Shown here piece by piece: positions 18,725 through 31,292 of a stretch of DNA of 64,000 nt. The notes beneath the pieces are model-generated. The model was not told the DNA's origin, searched no databases, and was given only the letters and a program-made list of their open reading frames with translations. Positions within the stretch are counted from its first letter, which is position 1. Each line of letters opens with the position of its first letter. Source of the DNA: Sanghuangporus weigelae (taxonomy: Eukaryota; Basidiomycota; Agaricomycetes; Hymenochaetales; Hymenochaetaceae); NCBI GenBank assembly GCA_033182465.1, contig CP137324.1, positions 1 through 64,000 on the forward strand. The letters are read 5' to 3'. The translations under genes were made by a program, and so were the position numbers.

Positions 18725-21700
18725 ATGTCAGAAGCATCGGCATCTTACTGGTCTGTTCATCCCCCGCAGATGGTACAGAATAATCAGGGGCAAAATGCGC
18801 AGCATTCTCTTCCAAGTTCTTCCCAGCGCCAGCTCCATGCTCAGGATCACTTTTTGCCACCTACGACATCGCATCAGTTTCACGCGCAGTATAATACTTC
18901 TCAGCCGGAGCTCCAACTTGAATACTTCCACGAACGTGGTGGAATAGATGGATTTGGTGTGCCTCCGTTTGGCGCGTTACAGCCTCAGAATATCTCACAG
19001 AACACTGTAATTGGGATAGGACAGGGCCCCGGAAATGCTGAACCTAAGTATACAGCTGCAACTGCGACCGCCCTCGCTGCTGATGCATGTCCTCCCAAAG
19101 TTTTTCAGTTCGGGCAGCAGGCTGGTGGCTCCTCCCGTGGCTCGAATACAAGCCCGAGTTCTGTTCTTGGAAATCAGCAGGCAATTGGCGATAACTTTAG
19201 CTTCTCTGCGACCGCAGTTTCGGAAGGTGTCTCACCTCATGACAATTTCCGAGGGCAAGTACAGACATCACCGCATCACGGACAAGTCTATCTTGACACG
19301 ACTAGTTACATTCCGCACCAGAAGCGAAGTCGCACTGACGCTGGGATTGACAGTTATTCTATAGTAGATGGTTCTGGTTCGGGTGATGAAGGAGATTTAG
19401 CTGAACAATTCGGGTATAGCGTGGGGGACCAGCTCGATCCATTCAGCCACTCGAACTTGGCTGGACAGTCGCCTGAGATGCTTTCGCAGATTCACTCTGG
19501 CCTGGATCCCATGCTTGCAGGTTCAGGGTACGTCGGAAATTCGGTTCAAAGGAATGGGCAAGGCGACCAAGATCAGCAGATGGGACCAGATGGAAAAATG
19601 AAACCGTGTGTTCCTCTACTCAATAACGTGTATTTTGACTGTCTCGCTCATGTTCTTTGTCTCAGTGTACACAGAGCTGCGTGTGTGCGATGCAGGAATC
19701 TCAAGGTCAGATGCGAATTCACCACCGACCCCAACACATGTCGCCGATGCGTTAATGGCGGCCATGAATGCGCTATTCCCGGAAGAAAGAAACGTAGGCA
19801 GCCTCCGTGAGTATTTTCTGTTGCTTTTGCCAGACCGTGATTCTGACGGTTCGCTCAGGAAACGCGAACACTTGCTCAATCAAATAAGAGATCAAGCTGA
19901 CCGCATTGACAAGCTTGAGCGCCAACTAGAGGAGCATCGACGTGCCCGTCTCCACAATGGTATGTGTCGGACAAGCTAACATTCTCATGTAACTGATGAC
20001 AAGATTAGAACCTGCTCGACTTTCCTTATCCAATACACCGCTTCCACGCCCGGGTGCTGTCACCGTTGGCACCCAATCGTCATCAGCATTGGGTCCTGGA
20101 CCCGTACCTCAGCCAGATGTCCAGGCATGGATTGAGCGAGCTCGTGAATCGATTCAGGCTCTTGGGGCATTCGTGGAGGGCGAAGAGGATATCGAAGAGC
20201 AAGAGGAAGGGGATACGGAAGACGACGAGTATCTAGATAGCCAGGAAGAGGAACATTCTTGGAGAGACCTTCCGGCTGACCAAGATACGGACACCGAAGA
20301 AGGTGGGATTGCTGTTGAAGAACCGGTCGATGTTGATCTGGTCGATAGACGATCCCTGCGGGAAAGTTCGCCCGCGACGACCATTCGTAGCGCATCACGC
20401 GAAGGTTCAGCTCCCCCTCAAGCTTCAAAGGCAGTCAGTCGTGGTGTTCGTCGCAGAACACCACAGCCTGGCCGTCTTGCAAATCTTCCTGAGACCCCTG
20501 CTGCGCCACTCAAGTTAATTGCGGACCTCAGTATTTCAGCTGCAGGAAGTAATCGACAAGGCAGCAAGAGCCCGAAAAGTGCACCGCTGTCGGGAATGAG
20601 TAACGGCAGCAGAGGCAGCAGCGTTGGCGTTGAACAACCCGATGGACCGGCCGCAGACGTTTCATCTCCTCGGTCTGCAGGCACGATGACGGGAAAGGGT
20701 AGACTTGGCGAAACAATACTGGATGAGTCACGGGTTGGACATGGGCAGGAATCAACAAGTGACGGGGAATATGGAGCTGTGGCGCCTGGTTTTTTTGCGC
20801 CTAGAAAAGGTAGTGTCCCTGATCCAACACGATTGGCACCAGCAAGACATCCAGTCCCCCACATCCTTATGCGTGGAATTGCCACTCCTCAAGAAGTTGA
20901 GAGCTTGTTTAGAATGTGCGTCCAGGTATCATCTAGTGACTGTTGTTGGCAAAACTAATATCAGAGCTCAGATACTTTGACAAGATGAACTTATCTTGCT
21001 CATTGTTGGATCCTGTTCTGTACACGGCTCAGACCACGTACTGGCGTTCACCTTTCCTTTTCACCGTCAGTAAGTAACTAATTGCTTTGATCCATGGATG
21101 TGATTCAAGCATCAGGACAGTATGTGCGGTTGCATCACGTTATTACTCGGAGCGCCCCGGACTTTATGAGGAACTTATAACGTATGCTCAATTAGCTGCG
21201 GGAACCGCTCTTATCAGTGGTCCCAAGACCGTTGAAACGGTCTCTGCTTATATTCTTTTGAGTTTATATCCCGTGCCCATGCGACGGTGGGAAGAAGATC
21301 GTACCTGGCTCTATCTTGGACTTGCTATCCGTGTGGCGACAGACCTAAATTTGCATCATGCAAGCTCGGCACGGCCACGTAACGAACAGCACGAGCGTGA
21401 ACTACTAAACAGAACTCGTGTTTGGCTCAATTGTTGCAACTTGGACATATCGACGTCTAGCTGGCATGGGAAGTCTAGCACAATCCCGGCGCGCGATTAT
21501 ATCGCTTGTCATTCCGAGGATTGGTATGAATCCTCCCCATACAATCTGCCCAACTTTGACATACACTTGTCCGGGTACAACTTCGAACTTAGACTGATGA
21601 GGGCATTCACGGAGAAGATTTATAACAACCCGAACAATCCGACTGGTTTGAATAAGGTACTCAGTCAATCGTTCCCGTTGATAGACTGGTACACTGACAT

Positions 21701-23058
21701 GCATATCCAGGATGTCGATTTTATCAGCTTATCGTCGGAAACTGATGAAACACTCGTGGCCAAGGAGCAGGAATGGAGCGAGCGGCTGCGTCAAAAGACT
21801 GACGCAAATGATCCTCAGGGGCGATTCAGAAATAGCCTGCTTAAGCTTGCGTATCGGTACGCGCGTCTTACCGTGTTGTCCTTCGGTTTCCAGCATTCTT
21901 TCGGTAAGGGTGGCGCTGGAACTCCTGAACAGGTTTCCTTCTTCGATCGGGTAGACAAACTCCTTGTTATCCACAATCGTTATACTCATTTATCTTTCCC
22001 AGTGCTATCGTGCGGCTACAGACGTTGTGCGTGTCTTTATTGACGAGCTGTCTACGCAGAAGGAGTACATTAGGCACGGACCAGAAGCACAGTGTGTCTT
22101 TGTCACCTTTGCTTCGGCCTTCTTAATCAAGGTTGGTGTCTTCCGGCTGTTAGTTGAAGCCTAATTTTGATCTTGTCAAATCACAGTTGCTTCATCCAAA
22201 ATATGCAGCTTATCTAAGGATGGAACAGCGGAAGGAAATCGAACGATTAATACGAGGGATAATAGATCTATTGAGTTCTCCAGAAGTGGTGGTAGATGAT
22301 AGGCACAGTCAAAAGCTCTGGTCCCGTTTTCTTAGTGGTCTTCTCTCTACACCTACAGCAAAAATTGAACTATCGCCGAGCAGTATGAAAGGTGGAGGGT
22401 CCCTTCCTCGTCGTCCTGCACGTCGTCCGACAGGTAATCCGGGAGGCGGTCCTGGTAGTGGACGAGGCAGTCCTTCCTTGGCTACATCCTCATCTGGCTC
22501 AGTCAGTCCTGCTCTTCCTCTCGGAAGTACTCCCAACACGTCGGCAGAGATTCACACGAGCCCATCGGCATCAGTTTACAGTGGGACGCTTTCTCCGGCA
22601 CCTCCAGTACTTCCCGCTTCTACACACGAGGACCGCTATCCAGCGCTCTGTAACGAGGCTCCTAATGCTGCATTCGATGTTCCGAGTGTTCGATCTGGTA
22701 CCAATTACCATCCCGAGGCGAATGTCGGGATATTTCGCTTGCAGAACCAGCAAGGGATGTATGATACGCAGAATACGCTTCAGATGGATGTTCCAGAATT
22801 CTTCCATCCACCTCTGCCCTTTGATAGCGATTTGTTACATTCCTTAGGGTCAATGCCGGACTCATCAATCTGGCAGAACATGCCTGGTGAGTTATCACGA
22901 TCTAATGTATACATTACGTTTCTGACCGTTGCGCAGGTTTCAACTGGATGGGTATTCTTCAATCAAGCGACCAAGACTCCGCCATGCAGGACATGATGAC
23001 CTCTAGCACAACGCCTTATGATATCAGCACTATGCAGACCGAAGGGATTCGTTTCTAG
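18725..23058 (+). CDS. Zn2Cys6 transcription factor with fungal-specific domain (PriB-like)
   Basis: Nine exons: 18725-19605, 19666-19806, 19859-19959, 20009-20915, 20972-21069, 21121-21950, 22003-22131, 22187-22886, 22937-23058; all introns are GT-AG and phases agree. Order of parts: a Gln/Ser-rich N-terminus (~290 residues), the binuclear cluster CVRCRNLKVRC + CRRCVNGGHEC (CX2CX6CX8CX2CX6C) with basic tail GRKKRRQPP, a coiled-coil linker (KREHLLNQIRDQADRIDKLE), an acidic region, the fungal-specific transcription-factor domain (exons 5-8; MNLSCSLLDPVLYTAQTTYW, WLYLGLAIRVATDLNLH) and a Gly/Ser/Pro-rich tail. The cluster, tail and coiled coil closely resemble Lentinula PriB and relatives. The start at 18725 is preferred, but the frame is open to 18620. 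A nuclear regulator; targets unknown. Confidence 0.88.
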
Positions 23059-24068
23059 TTTCCTATTTTCTTCCTGTTCTGATTGTGTGTCACGAGATGC
23101 TGTTTCCAATCATTGTTTTTTTCCTTCTATCTCGGCCTAGGTTGTAGCAAGATATTCCTTTCGCAAATATATTTACTGTATTTTATAAATCCCTCTGAAT
23201 GACAAATGCCTTGCTTGTATCATGGGCTCGTGGGATCGTCGAATAGGCCTCCCTCCGTTAGGCTGGAACTAATTAATTGGTCCATTGTCAATCTCACATC
23301 GAATTATGCAGTCCTCTCGTGACCATCCTGTCAAGAACCGCCTGCCAAGGACTTCCTTCCACTAAGTCGTTTGGATAGACATACAATATGCAGTCGTCAT
23401 CTTGAGCACTGGCCGTACAAGATGGTCGGATTTCGAATATGTCGCGCTCTGTTGCGATAGATCAGTACTTGTTAGAGGGGACCTAGAAAACAGGGACCTC
23501 ACGTCTCCGCACACAGCGCTGGTCGTCTGTTCTCTATCAAGTTCGCGTGTGCGTGTGCTTAGAAGGCAGACTTAGTCCCGTCGCAAGCCAATTGATCCAC
23601 GAAGTCGTGAATGAAGAATGCAAATTGAAGTTGTAATTCTGAGTCAGGGAAAGCGTTTGGTAGTGTATCTAATCCAGCCAAGCACGACAAGACGCCAAGA
23701 GAAAAGCGAGTGCATTGTCATTAATATTATTGTCAATGTGCATTCGTGACTGCGACTGCTCTCTCTCTCTGTATTATCTGAATATCTACCTCAGGCTCAG
23801 GCAGGGCAGCTTCGGGTCCTAAACATCTAACATCGTCGGTCGATCGGTCTTTGTTGTCGGCAGCCGATCACATGACTTTTGTCTGAAAATTTTCAGGCTA
23901 GGGTTACATAATATAAGTAACATAACGGAAACAAATGATCACCGCGCTGATTATACTTAGTGGAGTTGTGATCAAACATGGTGCGTCTGGCACTGTTCAT
24001 AAAACTTACTTTCGTCCCCCTCCCCCCTTCGTTTGCACGCAGTAGTAGCCACTAACCCAGCGTAGGTC
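23059..24068. other. Intergenic, no gene seen
   Basis: Contains the 3' end of the transcription-factor gene and the promoter of the transporter. A short (CT)n run lies near 23757-23770 and a C-rich run CCCCCTCCCCCC at ~24017. No coding frame. Confidence 0.5.
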
Positions 24069-26205
24069 ATGACTGACCAGTTGAAGCCTTCGGACTCGCG
24101 TCGCGACCAGTTGGAGACTAGACGTGTTCATGTCCGCTCCGGTCTCGAAGAATACGAGAGGAGTGCTGAAGGAAGACCACCATGGATGCTTACTCTCCCT
24201 GAAATAAAGCTTCTCGGTATCGCTGGAGTCGGCTTCTTTCTTGATGGTGTGTTATTTGCTCGCATGTATAAATTAATGGTTCGATTGCCTGAACTTTCTG
24301 CTTAGCCTACGATTTGTTCATCATTAACGTGAGTCTAGAAGCTGTTCCGAAGTCAAATCTCATAACACAGTCGTAATAAGCCCGTCGCAACAATGCTCCA
24401 ATATCGCCTGTACGGAGGCGATTCTCTTCCCCCGAACCTTGAAGGTTTTGTGAAAGCAGGTGCAAACATTGGAAGTGTCATTGGGCAATTCCTTTTCGGC
24501 TACCTCGCAGATGCACTGGGTCGGCGTCGCGTTTACGGAAAGGAACTTATGCTTATCATCTTTGCGACTATTCTCTGCCTCACAACGCCAACTGGTTCTC
24601 TCTCGCCAAATGGCTCTCTCATTTACCTCAGCATGTTCCGCATTTTGCTCGGGGTCGGCATCGGCGGCGACTACCCGATGAGCGCTACCATCACAAGCGA
24701 TCGAACGACGATACGGAGACGTGGCACACTGCTTTCATACATCTTCGCAAACCAAGGGTGGGGAAGCTTTGTAGGAAGCATTGCTACGATGATCGTCCTT
24801 CTATGCTATAAGAACGTGATGCAGGAAGGCAAGACAAGCAAGGTCGACGGCGTCTGGAGAATCGTCGTTGGCCTGAGTCTGATCCCTGCCTTTGCCACTT
24901 TATATCAGAGGCTCACTCTTCCAGAAGCTCGCCGCTACGAAGCAGCACGGAAGATGAATGACAACGACGAAGAGCTGACGCGTGAGAAGAAGGCCCAATT
25001 GCATGAGGAGGAGGCCAGAGAGAAGGCTGAGAAAGGTGAAGCAGCAGTCGAAAAGACACTATCGGTAACCAATAGCGAACAGAACAGCGAGGCATCTACG
25101 CCGACCAGATTTTCGCCGCGACACAAAACTGACACAGACTCCCCGGAACAAGTCATTGAGGAAGAGCAAGGAGTCGGTACGCGCGGGCTTGCTCGCCGAA
25201 AGAAATCCCACTTCCTTGAATTCTTAGAGTATTTCAGCGAATGGCGTCACGCGAAACTACTACTCGGAACTTCGCTCTGTTGGTTCTTCTTGGACATCGC
25301 TTTCTACGGTATCAACTTAAACCAGAACGTCGTACTTGAGCAAATTGGATTCGATGGCAAGACCGGCACACCATGGGACAAGCTCTTCAAGATCGCGACA
25401 GGCAACCTCATTATCACGGCCCTTGGATTCGTTCCAGGCAAGCCCCGCGCTGTATTCTAACGTACATTTATTTTTTCTAATAAACTGCATCACGAAGGTT
25501 ATTATGTGACGGTGCTCACTATCGAGTGGCTTGGTCGGAAATGGATACAGATCCAGGGATTCTTATTATGTGCTCTGTTATGTGCGCTCCTACACTCCTT
25601 TTATAGCCATTTTGAACTGAAGATATATATATATATTTTGTAGTGGCTGTCCTTGCTGGAAAATTCACCTCAATGGGAACGGTACCATTCATTGTGTGCT
25701 TCGCCCTTCTGCAGTTCTTCTTCAACTTTGGGCCTAATACCACAACTTACGTAGGTATTCCGTGTCTATTCCCGACATAAATTACTTCTAATGCATATTT
25801 TCACGGCATTATATCATCAATACAGTGTTATCCCGCGGAACTCTTTCCAACGCGGTTCAAAGCGTTCGGCCATGGGCTGAGCGCAGCTTCCGGAAAAGCC
25901 GGCGCTATCATATCTGCGCTAGCTTTTAACACTCTATCGAAGAAAATCGGCACCCCCGCGGTATTATGGAGTACGTTCGGCCTTTTACCCGAGTGAATAA
26001 GAAAATATTGATCGTATTTTCTCCAATGCGCTAATCTATAGTATTTTTTGCATGTTGTATTGCAGGGGCTGCCTGTACACTGCTTCTCCCTGAAGTAAAG
26101 GGTCGGGATGCAGATGAAATTGATGCGGCTGAGATCCATGCTAGACGTGAAGCGAGGAGATACATTTACTGTGACATCCGACATTCTATCACTTACATAT
26201 CATAG
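24069..26205 (+). CDS. PHO84: Inorganic phosphate transporter, PHO84 family (MFS)
   Basis: Seven exons: 24069-24246, 24306-24328, 24381-25437, 25498-25581, 25644-25750, 25826-25970, 26042-26205. The protein follows the PHO84 (H+/phosphate symporter) pattern: [20 protein letters not shown] built across two introns, the MFS loop [40 protein letters not shown], a long charged central loop ([18 protein letters not shown]), then [56 protein letters not shown] and [15 protein letters not shown]. It would sit in the plasma membrane with 12 helices. Exon 2 is only 23 nt. The intron after exon 3 starts with GC (CCAG|GCAAGC, GC-AG); the usual GT choice leads to an early stop. Confidence 0.92.
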
Positions 26206-26607
26206 TTAATCCGACCCGGTAATGGATTGACAATTCACGATGTACTGTTACGTAGAGAAATAAATCGCAAGCGGTAATGGCATGGGATATAAATTCTCGT
26301 TCTTCAGTGAAGGTCTTTTCAGGCTGTCCTACAACACAGCAAACTAGAAAATGTTCGCATGCGTTACATGGTATCTCCACCTTAGTGACTGCGTCAAACC
26401 TCACGGAAGAGGAGCCTATCAATACTCATATATGTCGAGTTGCAGTTTAGTACTCTCAACCTCGCCAAGAATTTTTGACAGATTATTTGTACGCCCGTTA
26501 CATAATTTCATTTATTCCAGGGAGAACAGGCTCTCCAAACCTTGATTACTCTCGATCACGCCATACAGTTCTGCATTACATGAACTAGCTATTCGTAACT
26601 GAAGGAT
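26206..26607. other. Intergenic, no gene seen
   Basis: Convergent gap between the phosphate transporter and the small basic protein; no coding signal. Confidence 0.5.
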
Positions 26608-27066
26608 TCAATGGAAGTGCGCCTTAATCGTATTGATATCATCACCAGTGATCTCGCGGTCCTTGGGAACCAAATTGGCAATGCCTTTTTCCGCCATGAC
26701 CCTCTGGGCCTCCTTTGTCAGGTTGCCCTCAAGACGATTAATCCACTTCTGATACATTTTCTGTTCTGCGGGCCTTGTCGTCTCCAGCGAATGTCCCAGC
26801 TCTTCTTCTAGCTGAGGTTGTCCGCGCATACTAGCTCTCTCGATTTCATCAGGTAGATCGCGTATCTCGTCCCTGTTTCTTTCGACACCCGTTTGCGCAG
26901 TGCCTATTTTCTTCTCGTAATCTGAGAACGCTTTCATGAGCCGGCTGTTATTCTTCGCGAGTCCAAGACTTTGTATGACCTTGACAGTGTTTCTAGCCTG
27001 CTGTGTCGTCACCTTGTTAGATGCAGAAGACCTGCTGCCTCCTCTGGATCCTCCCCTGCCTGACAT
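26608..27066 (-). CDS. Small basic hypothetical protein
   Basis: A single-exon frame of 152 residues from the ATG at 27066, beginning MSGRGGSRGGSRSSASNK (RGG-like, basic), followed by a mostly helical charged region (NSRLMKAFSDYEKKIGTAQ, LPDEIERASMRGQPQLEEE) and ending NTIKAHFH. No signal peptide, membrane segment or known domain is seen. The frame is open upstream to 27174, but the RGG start is preceded by an ordinary leader and is the likelier start. An RGG tract can bind RNA; that is only inference here. Confidence 0.5.
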   Translation of the reverse strand: MSGRGGSRGGSRSSASNKVTTQQARNTVKVIQSLGLAKNNSRLMKAFSDYEKKIGTAQTGVERNRDEIRDLPDEIERASMRGQPQLEEELGHSLETTRPAEQKMYQKWINRLEGNLTKEAQRVMAEKGIANLVPKDREITGDDINTIKAHFH

Positions 27067-28223
27067 TATCTTGAAGAACGAGTGTTGTGCGTGTGACGAA
27101 AACTTAGAAACTAAAGGCGATGTACGCACAACCCACTCAAAACCTTCACCTTTTATAATGGCCGTTTGCTGCATCTATGCACCGAACTTGAAGACGACAT
27201 TCTCCAAGCCAGTTCAGTTTGAAGCCTCAAAGGCGGAGCTCTAAGTGCCAACGACTGTTAGTGGTAGCAAACGTGTCCATCAGCAGGAAAGCTGCGCATA
27301 GCTGCAGGCAAAGGCGCTTCCATTGTCGTGATACAAGCATCTGATTGCTGAATAGTTTGCATTGTCCGATACACTGCAGCGCAATTGAACACACTTTGTA
27401 GCGTCCATAAGGTAGCAGTCATCATTGACAAACTTTCAGGGAAGAAACAGAAGTAACATATGACGCGATCCAAGTTGCTTGGTGTTTGTGCCAAGGTCCT
27501 GATTCGGCAATGGCAAATGCAGAAACTTTGCAATGACTGGGAATTTGACATTGCTTTCGCAAAGTGCACTAAAAGATTGGTCAGTTCGAAAGAAAATCCC
27601 AGTCCAATGCAATATCAACATACCATATAAGCCAGTCATCACCACCGAAGGAGGACGGTACAACAACAAAGAAAGGCACGTGCAAGTACCTCGCGGATGC
27701 GACAATACTTTGTCTCACAATCTGCTTGATGTTTGGCATGTTTTGCTTGACACTGTTTTCAGCATTGCAATGCATACTATACTTCAAGCAACATGCACTG
27801 ACACCATTGCGCATAAAAGTAGATGTTGCCTGTTCTTTGGGAGTTATGCGAGACTACTTTCCTGCGCAAAATATATAATTCCTTGAGGAATCCGAATAAG
27901 CGGAAGATGATGGAGACATAAACACTCGATTGCAAGATCAAACCTATGCATGATCAGATAGGAGCATAGTATTACATGCAAATTTACACTTGTCCTTCAG
28001 TCGATTATGCTTTTGTGGAGAAAGTAGTCACAGTTGTCTTGCGAGCCTCAAGCCAGACGCAAAATGCGACAATCTTGCATCAACAGCGAAGCCCTGTATC
28101 GTTGAGAGCCAATGAATCGATACACATCCCTTCCAAGAGCCTGCAACTCACCTTCCGGTCATACTCTGAACCAAATTCAAATTGCAGTCAGTCCTTGAAA
28201 CCCGAGTATACAACATTCCGGGA
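27067..28223. other. 1.1-kb gap, no supported gene
   Basis: Overlapping short frames on both strands (27436-27705 minus, 27533-27886 plus, 27976-28236 plus) have no domain or splice pattern. Confidence 0.4.
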
Positions 28224-29111
28224 TTACGGACCCTGAAGTTCATCATACAGCCTGGTCAGTTCCACAACACGTTTTGTGATATGTTCTCCGTCATCCAGTT
28301 TTGCTTCGCTTAACTCAAGTTCATCGGGAAAAGTGACGCCGAGAACGATGTGTTTCATGTTCGCCGTGGTCATACCTTGCGAATACCATTAGTCTGACCA
28401 TGAGAACTACATCAAATGGCTTACCGGGATCATTAACAACTATAGGAGACGATTCGATGACCTTGTCAGCTTTGAATCCGGTTTCTTCTTCAAGTTCGCG
28501 GAATGCAGTTTGTTCTGGTGTCTCGCCTTCGTCGATCAGACCTGAGACGGTGCCGCAGCGTGAACATGATTGTTGAAGCAGTCAAGCCAGGTCAGCGATA
28601 CTCACCAGCTGGAAGTTCTGAGATTGCAGATAGTATCGGTAATCGAGAGCTTGACGTCGCACGAACTGAACTCACCAACTACATACTTGCCGATCGGTGG
28701 TCGGAACTGCTCAATAATGACGGTTGAGGTGGGAAATGAGCCCTTGGCGGACTTGATAACTGCGAGAATGGCAACAGCTTAAATGAATCAATCAATCAAA
28801 ATCAAGGGGATGGACCATTAATGAATATGAAAAGCTTGCCGTCAATGCCAGTGGATCCGCGGGTCTTCCGTTCTGCACATTCCCACTTCCTCTGCCCAAA
28901 CGAATGAGAGGCGGAGATGGGATCAGAAAATAAGTTTTTGGATACCTTCTTTCCTTCCTGATCGACCCACTCGAGCTCTTTTAGGGTGATCCATCTAGAT
29001 TGAACCCATGATTTTCCGAATCGACTGTACGTTTGATGATGTACGACGCGCTTACTTTGCTTCTGAGGCGGGAAGTTCACGTGTATTGAGTATTTTCGGC
29101 TGACCGGACAT
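28224..29111 (-). CDS. YSA1: ADP-sugar pyrophosphatase, NUDIX hydrolase (Ysa1/NUDT5 type)
   Basis: Seven exons on the minus strand: 29111-29056, 28994-28946, 28891-28840, 28777-28676, 28617-28606, 28541-28425, 28375-28224; total 540 nt, 179 residues. The NUDIX box is complete: [23 protein letters not shown], matching GX5EX7REUXEEXGU. Upstream motifs [25 protein letters not shown] and [20 protein letters not shown] are those of ADP-ribose pyrophosphatases, which split ADP-ribose and similar ADP-sugars to AMP and sugar phosphate with Mg2+. Exon 5 is a 12-nt microexon (ELPA), and intron 3 is GC-AG (GACG|GCAAGC). Upstream in-frame Met codons exist to 29234, but homology starts at 29111. Divergent from the DsbA-like gene across a 429-bp promoter region. 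Confidence 0.92.
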
Positions 29112-29540
29112 TTTTGTGAAATTTCTGCGAGAATAGCGAGGGAGGAAGAGCAATCTTTTGGAATGGTTCATGTGTGCAGTTCCTCCAATGAACGCGTCGC
29201 GTTTACCCACCGAGTCACGTGTAAGCCTATTCATACGAGGTAAGCCCGGGCCGGGAGTCGGCTTGGGTCGGTGGTGATAGCCGAGCGTCAGAAGCTGTGA
29301 CTAAGCGCCCCATGAGTGCTGAGTGAGACTTGAATTGATGCTTCCAGCTCAGCTCAGCTCAGCTCAGCTCAGCTCCCGTGTATTGTATTATTATATATCC
29401 CATCCCTCGCTCGTCTCGTCTCTGTATCATACATCCACTACTAGCCAGCCCTACTGAAATTCACTTCAAGCCAGGCTATCGCTTACGTCAATACAAAGCT
29501 TGAGCTATCGGATCGGGCTCTCTCTCTCTCTCTCTCACAT
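29112..29540. promoter_or_regulatory. Shared divergent promoter region
   Basis: Lies between the NUDIX gene (minus) and the oxidoreductase gene (plus). It contains six AGCTC units, a TATTATATAT stretch at ~29384-29398 and a (CT) run at 29519-29536 directly before the plus-strand ATG. No specific factor site is recognised. Confidence 0.5.
29346..29375 (+). repeat. (AGCTC)6 microsatellite
   Basis: Six perfect AGCTC units in the divergent promoter region. Confidence 0.95.
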
Positions 29541-30811
29541 ATGGCATCTCAAAAGACGATAAAAATCGATGTCGTCTCTGACTTTGTTCGTGTTTGCCTA
29601 TTCTCAGCTCTTCCAACCCTCACATAGTAATGCCCATCATTAGGTATGTGCGTGGTGTTACATCGGCCATTTAGAGCTCCTCCGTGGCATATCCCTTGCC
29701 CGCTCGCGCGGTCTTCCTGTCGAGTTTGTCATCCAGTACCACCCCTTCGTCGTAAATCCGAGTCTGTCACAGGATAGGCCAATCTCGAAGGACCAATATT
29801 TCCTGCGCAAGTTCGGCTCGCTTGAGAAGACCCATGAGATTCTCGAAATGGTTCGTTTGAGGGCAAAGGAGGAGGGTCTCGACCTGTAAGTGCAATTCTT
29901 CCAGTTCCATCTCGGAGCCGTTTGCCTTCATCGCGATGCGTCGGGACTATCGAGATATTGTTTGCATGTCTTCTCACGTATCCCGTCTTTGGCCGCCGAG
30001 GTGTCTCAATGAATGCAGATTCCGTATCGGAGATGACTGTGCCTGGCTGAGAAATTGTCCACCTAACTTCGACGGAATGACTGAGCTTCCCGAAGCTTGG
30101 CGCTGTTTGCTTATCCATGCCGGAATTTCATTCACGCACAGTTAATTGATGCTTCCTTTTCTACTGTAGTTCATTTCGTGGGTGTGTCCGTCAGACGACG
30201 CGGGCTCACCGTCTACTCCAAAAGGCGTACTTCTACGGAGGACAGAGAGCCCAATGCGCAGTCCTACGACGTCTCTTCCGCGCATTCTTTGAGGATGAGC
30301 AAGATATCGGAGACCCTCGCACTCTCGCAAAGATCGCCTCTTCGCAGGCTTACCCTTTCTCTTCTCCAAACAAGGCAGGATCAAACGGATTACCGGAGAT
30401 TACGGTGGAAAAGTCGGGAGCAGAAGCGGAATTTGATGCTCACGCTGACGACGATGCCGCTGCGATCTTTGATAGTGAAGAGGAAGCACTTGCATGGGTA
30501 GAGGGTAATGAGTTGGAAAAGGAGGTTCGTACCATGGCCGCAGATGCCGCTCGAAAGGGCGTTGCTGGCGTGCCGTTCACCGTTATTGATGGACGCTGGG
30601 CTGTCAGTGGATGCCAAAAGCCTGAATGCTACTACAAGGTGCGTTTTCCTGCTAATAAGAACTTTACAAGCTCGACGAACTGAGCGTAACATAGATTTTC
30701 GCGAAGCTTGCATCATCGGAATCATGCCCGCACTCTACCGAGTCAAACGGAATACAGAAGATGTGCACGGGCGAGTCGTGTCAGGCGGAGTCGCCACAAG
30801 ACTCTATTTAG
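29541..30811 (+). CDS. DsbA/FrnE-family thioredoxin-fold oxidoreductase
   Basis: Four exons: 29541-29585, 29644-29885, 30170-30638, 30695-30811; 290 residues. The start MASQKTIKIDVVSDF joins VCAWCYIGHLELLRG across the first intron, giving the thioredoxin-fold active site at residues ~17-20. Later motifs match FrnE-like 2-hydroxychromene-2-carboxylate isomerase/DsbA proteins: VIQYHPFVVNP, FRGCVRQTTRAHRLLQKAY, RALFRAFFEDEQDIGD-type (here RLFRAFFEDEQDIGD), AARKGVAGVPFTVIDGRW (cis-Pro) and AVSGCQKPECYYK. The active-site CXXC is CAWC where the family usually has CPWC. The second intron is 284 nt, long for this locus. The C-terminal exon is Ser/Glu-rich. Probably a soluble thiol oxidoreductase; substrate unknown. 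Confidence 0.87.
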
Positions 30812-30899
30812 CATCCACTTTTTGAAAGAACGGCCTTGTGACTCGCCATCACTCATTCTTTATTTATTTATTTTCCTTCCTTCTTTACTTCTTTCCACG

Positions 30900-31292
30900 A
30901 TGTACATGTTAACCTCTTTATTGCTTTTCCTTTCTCTCTTATTTTCTTGTTTATATGTTGCTTTTCTTCAATACAAGCTACTTTATTATGTCATCTGGCC
31001 TTACGTGCGACTACTTTGGACTGCATTTTTGCGATTTCGCCTCGTCAGACCACCACCACGATGCCACGCAGTGCAAAATCGTAGCTCAAACAAGACGAGG
31101 AAAAGAGAAGGATACGGAAGGAATTTTGCTAAGTTGAACGGCTTCCGTCAGTATTATTGCTTATTCCTGGCGTCTATCCGACGCCTCGCCATTAGACGAC
31201 GGATGTCGCAGCAGTCTGAACCGTTGCATCATGAACAAGAAGCCCGTTTCTACAGGAGACGATGGATGGATGAGCATGGATCTGAGTCGTAG
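30900..31292 (+). CDS. Possible small membrane protein (unrecognised)
   Basis: From the ATG at 30900 a 130-residue frame begins with a long hydrophobic segment (LLLFLSLLFSCLYVAFLQY, residues ~7-25) followed by aromatic and then Arg-rich sequence (RRLAIRRRMSQQSE). The frame is also open upstream to 30708, overlapping the 3' end of the oxidoreductase gene, so it could be 3' untranslated sequence that happens to be open. No homolog is recognised. Confidence 0.3.
   Translation: MYMLTSLLLFLSLLFSCLYVAFLQYKLLYYVIWPYVRLLWTAFLRFRLVRPPPRCHAVQNRSSNKTRKREGYGRNFAKLNGFRQYYCLFLASIRRLAIRRRMSQQSEPLHHEQEARFYRRRWMDEHGSES

Noticed and set aside
20060-20885. Minus-strand frames of 122 and 155 codons inside the transcription-factor gene
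   Set aside because: Antisense of a low-complexity acidic and Ser-rich exon.
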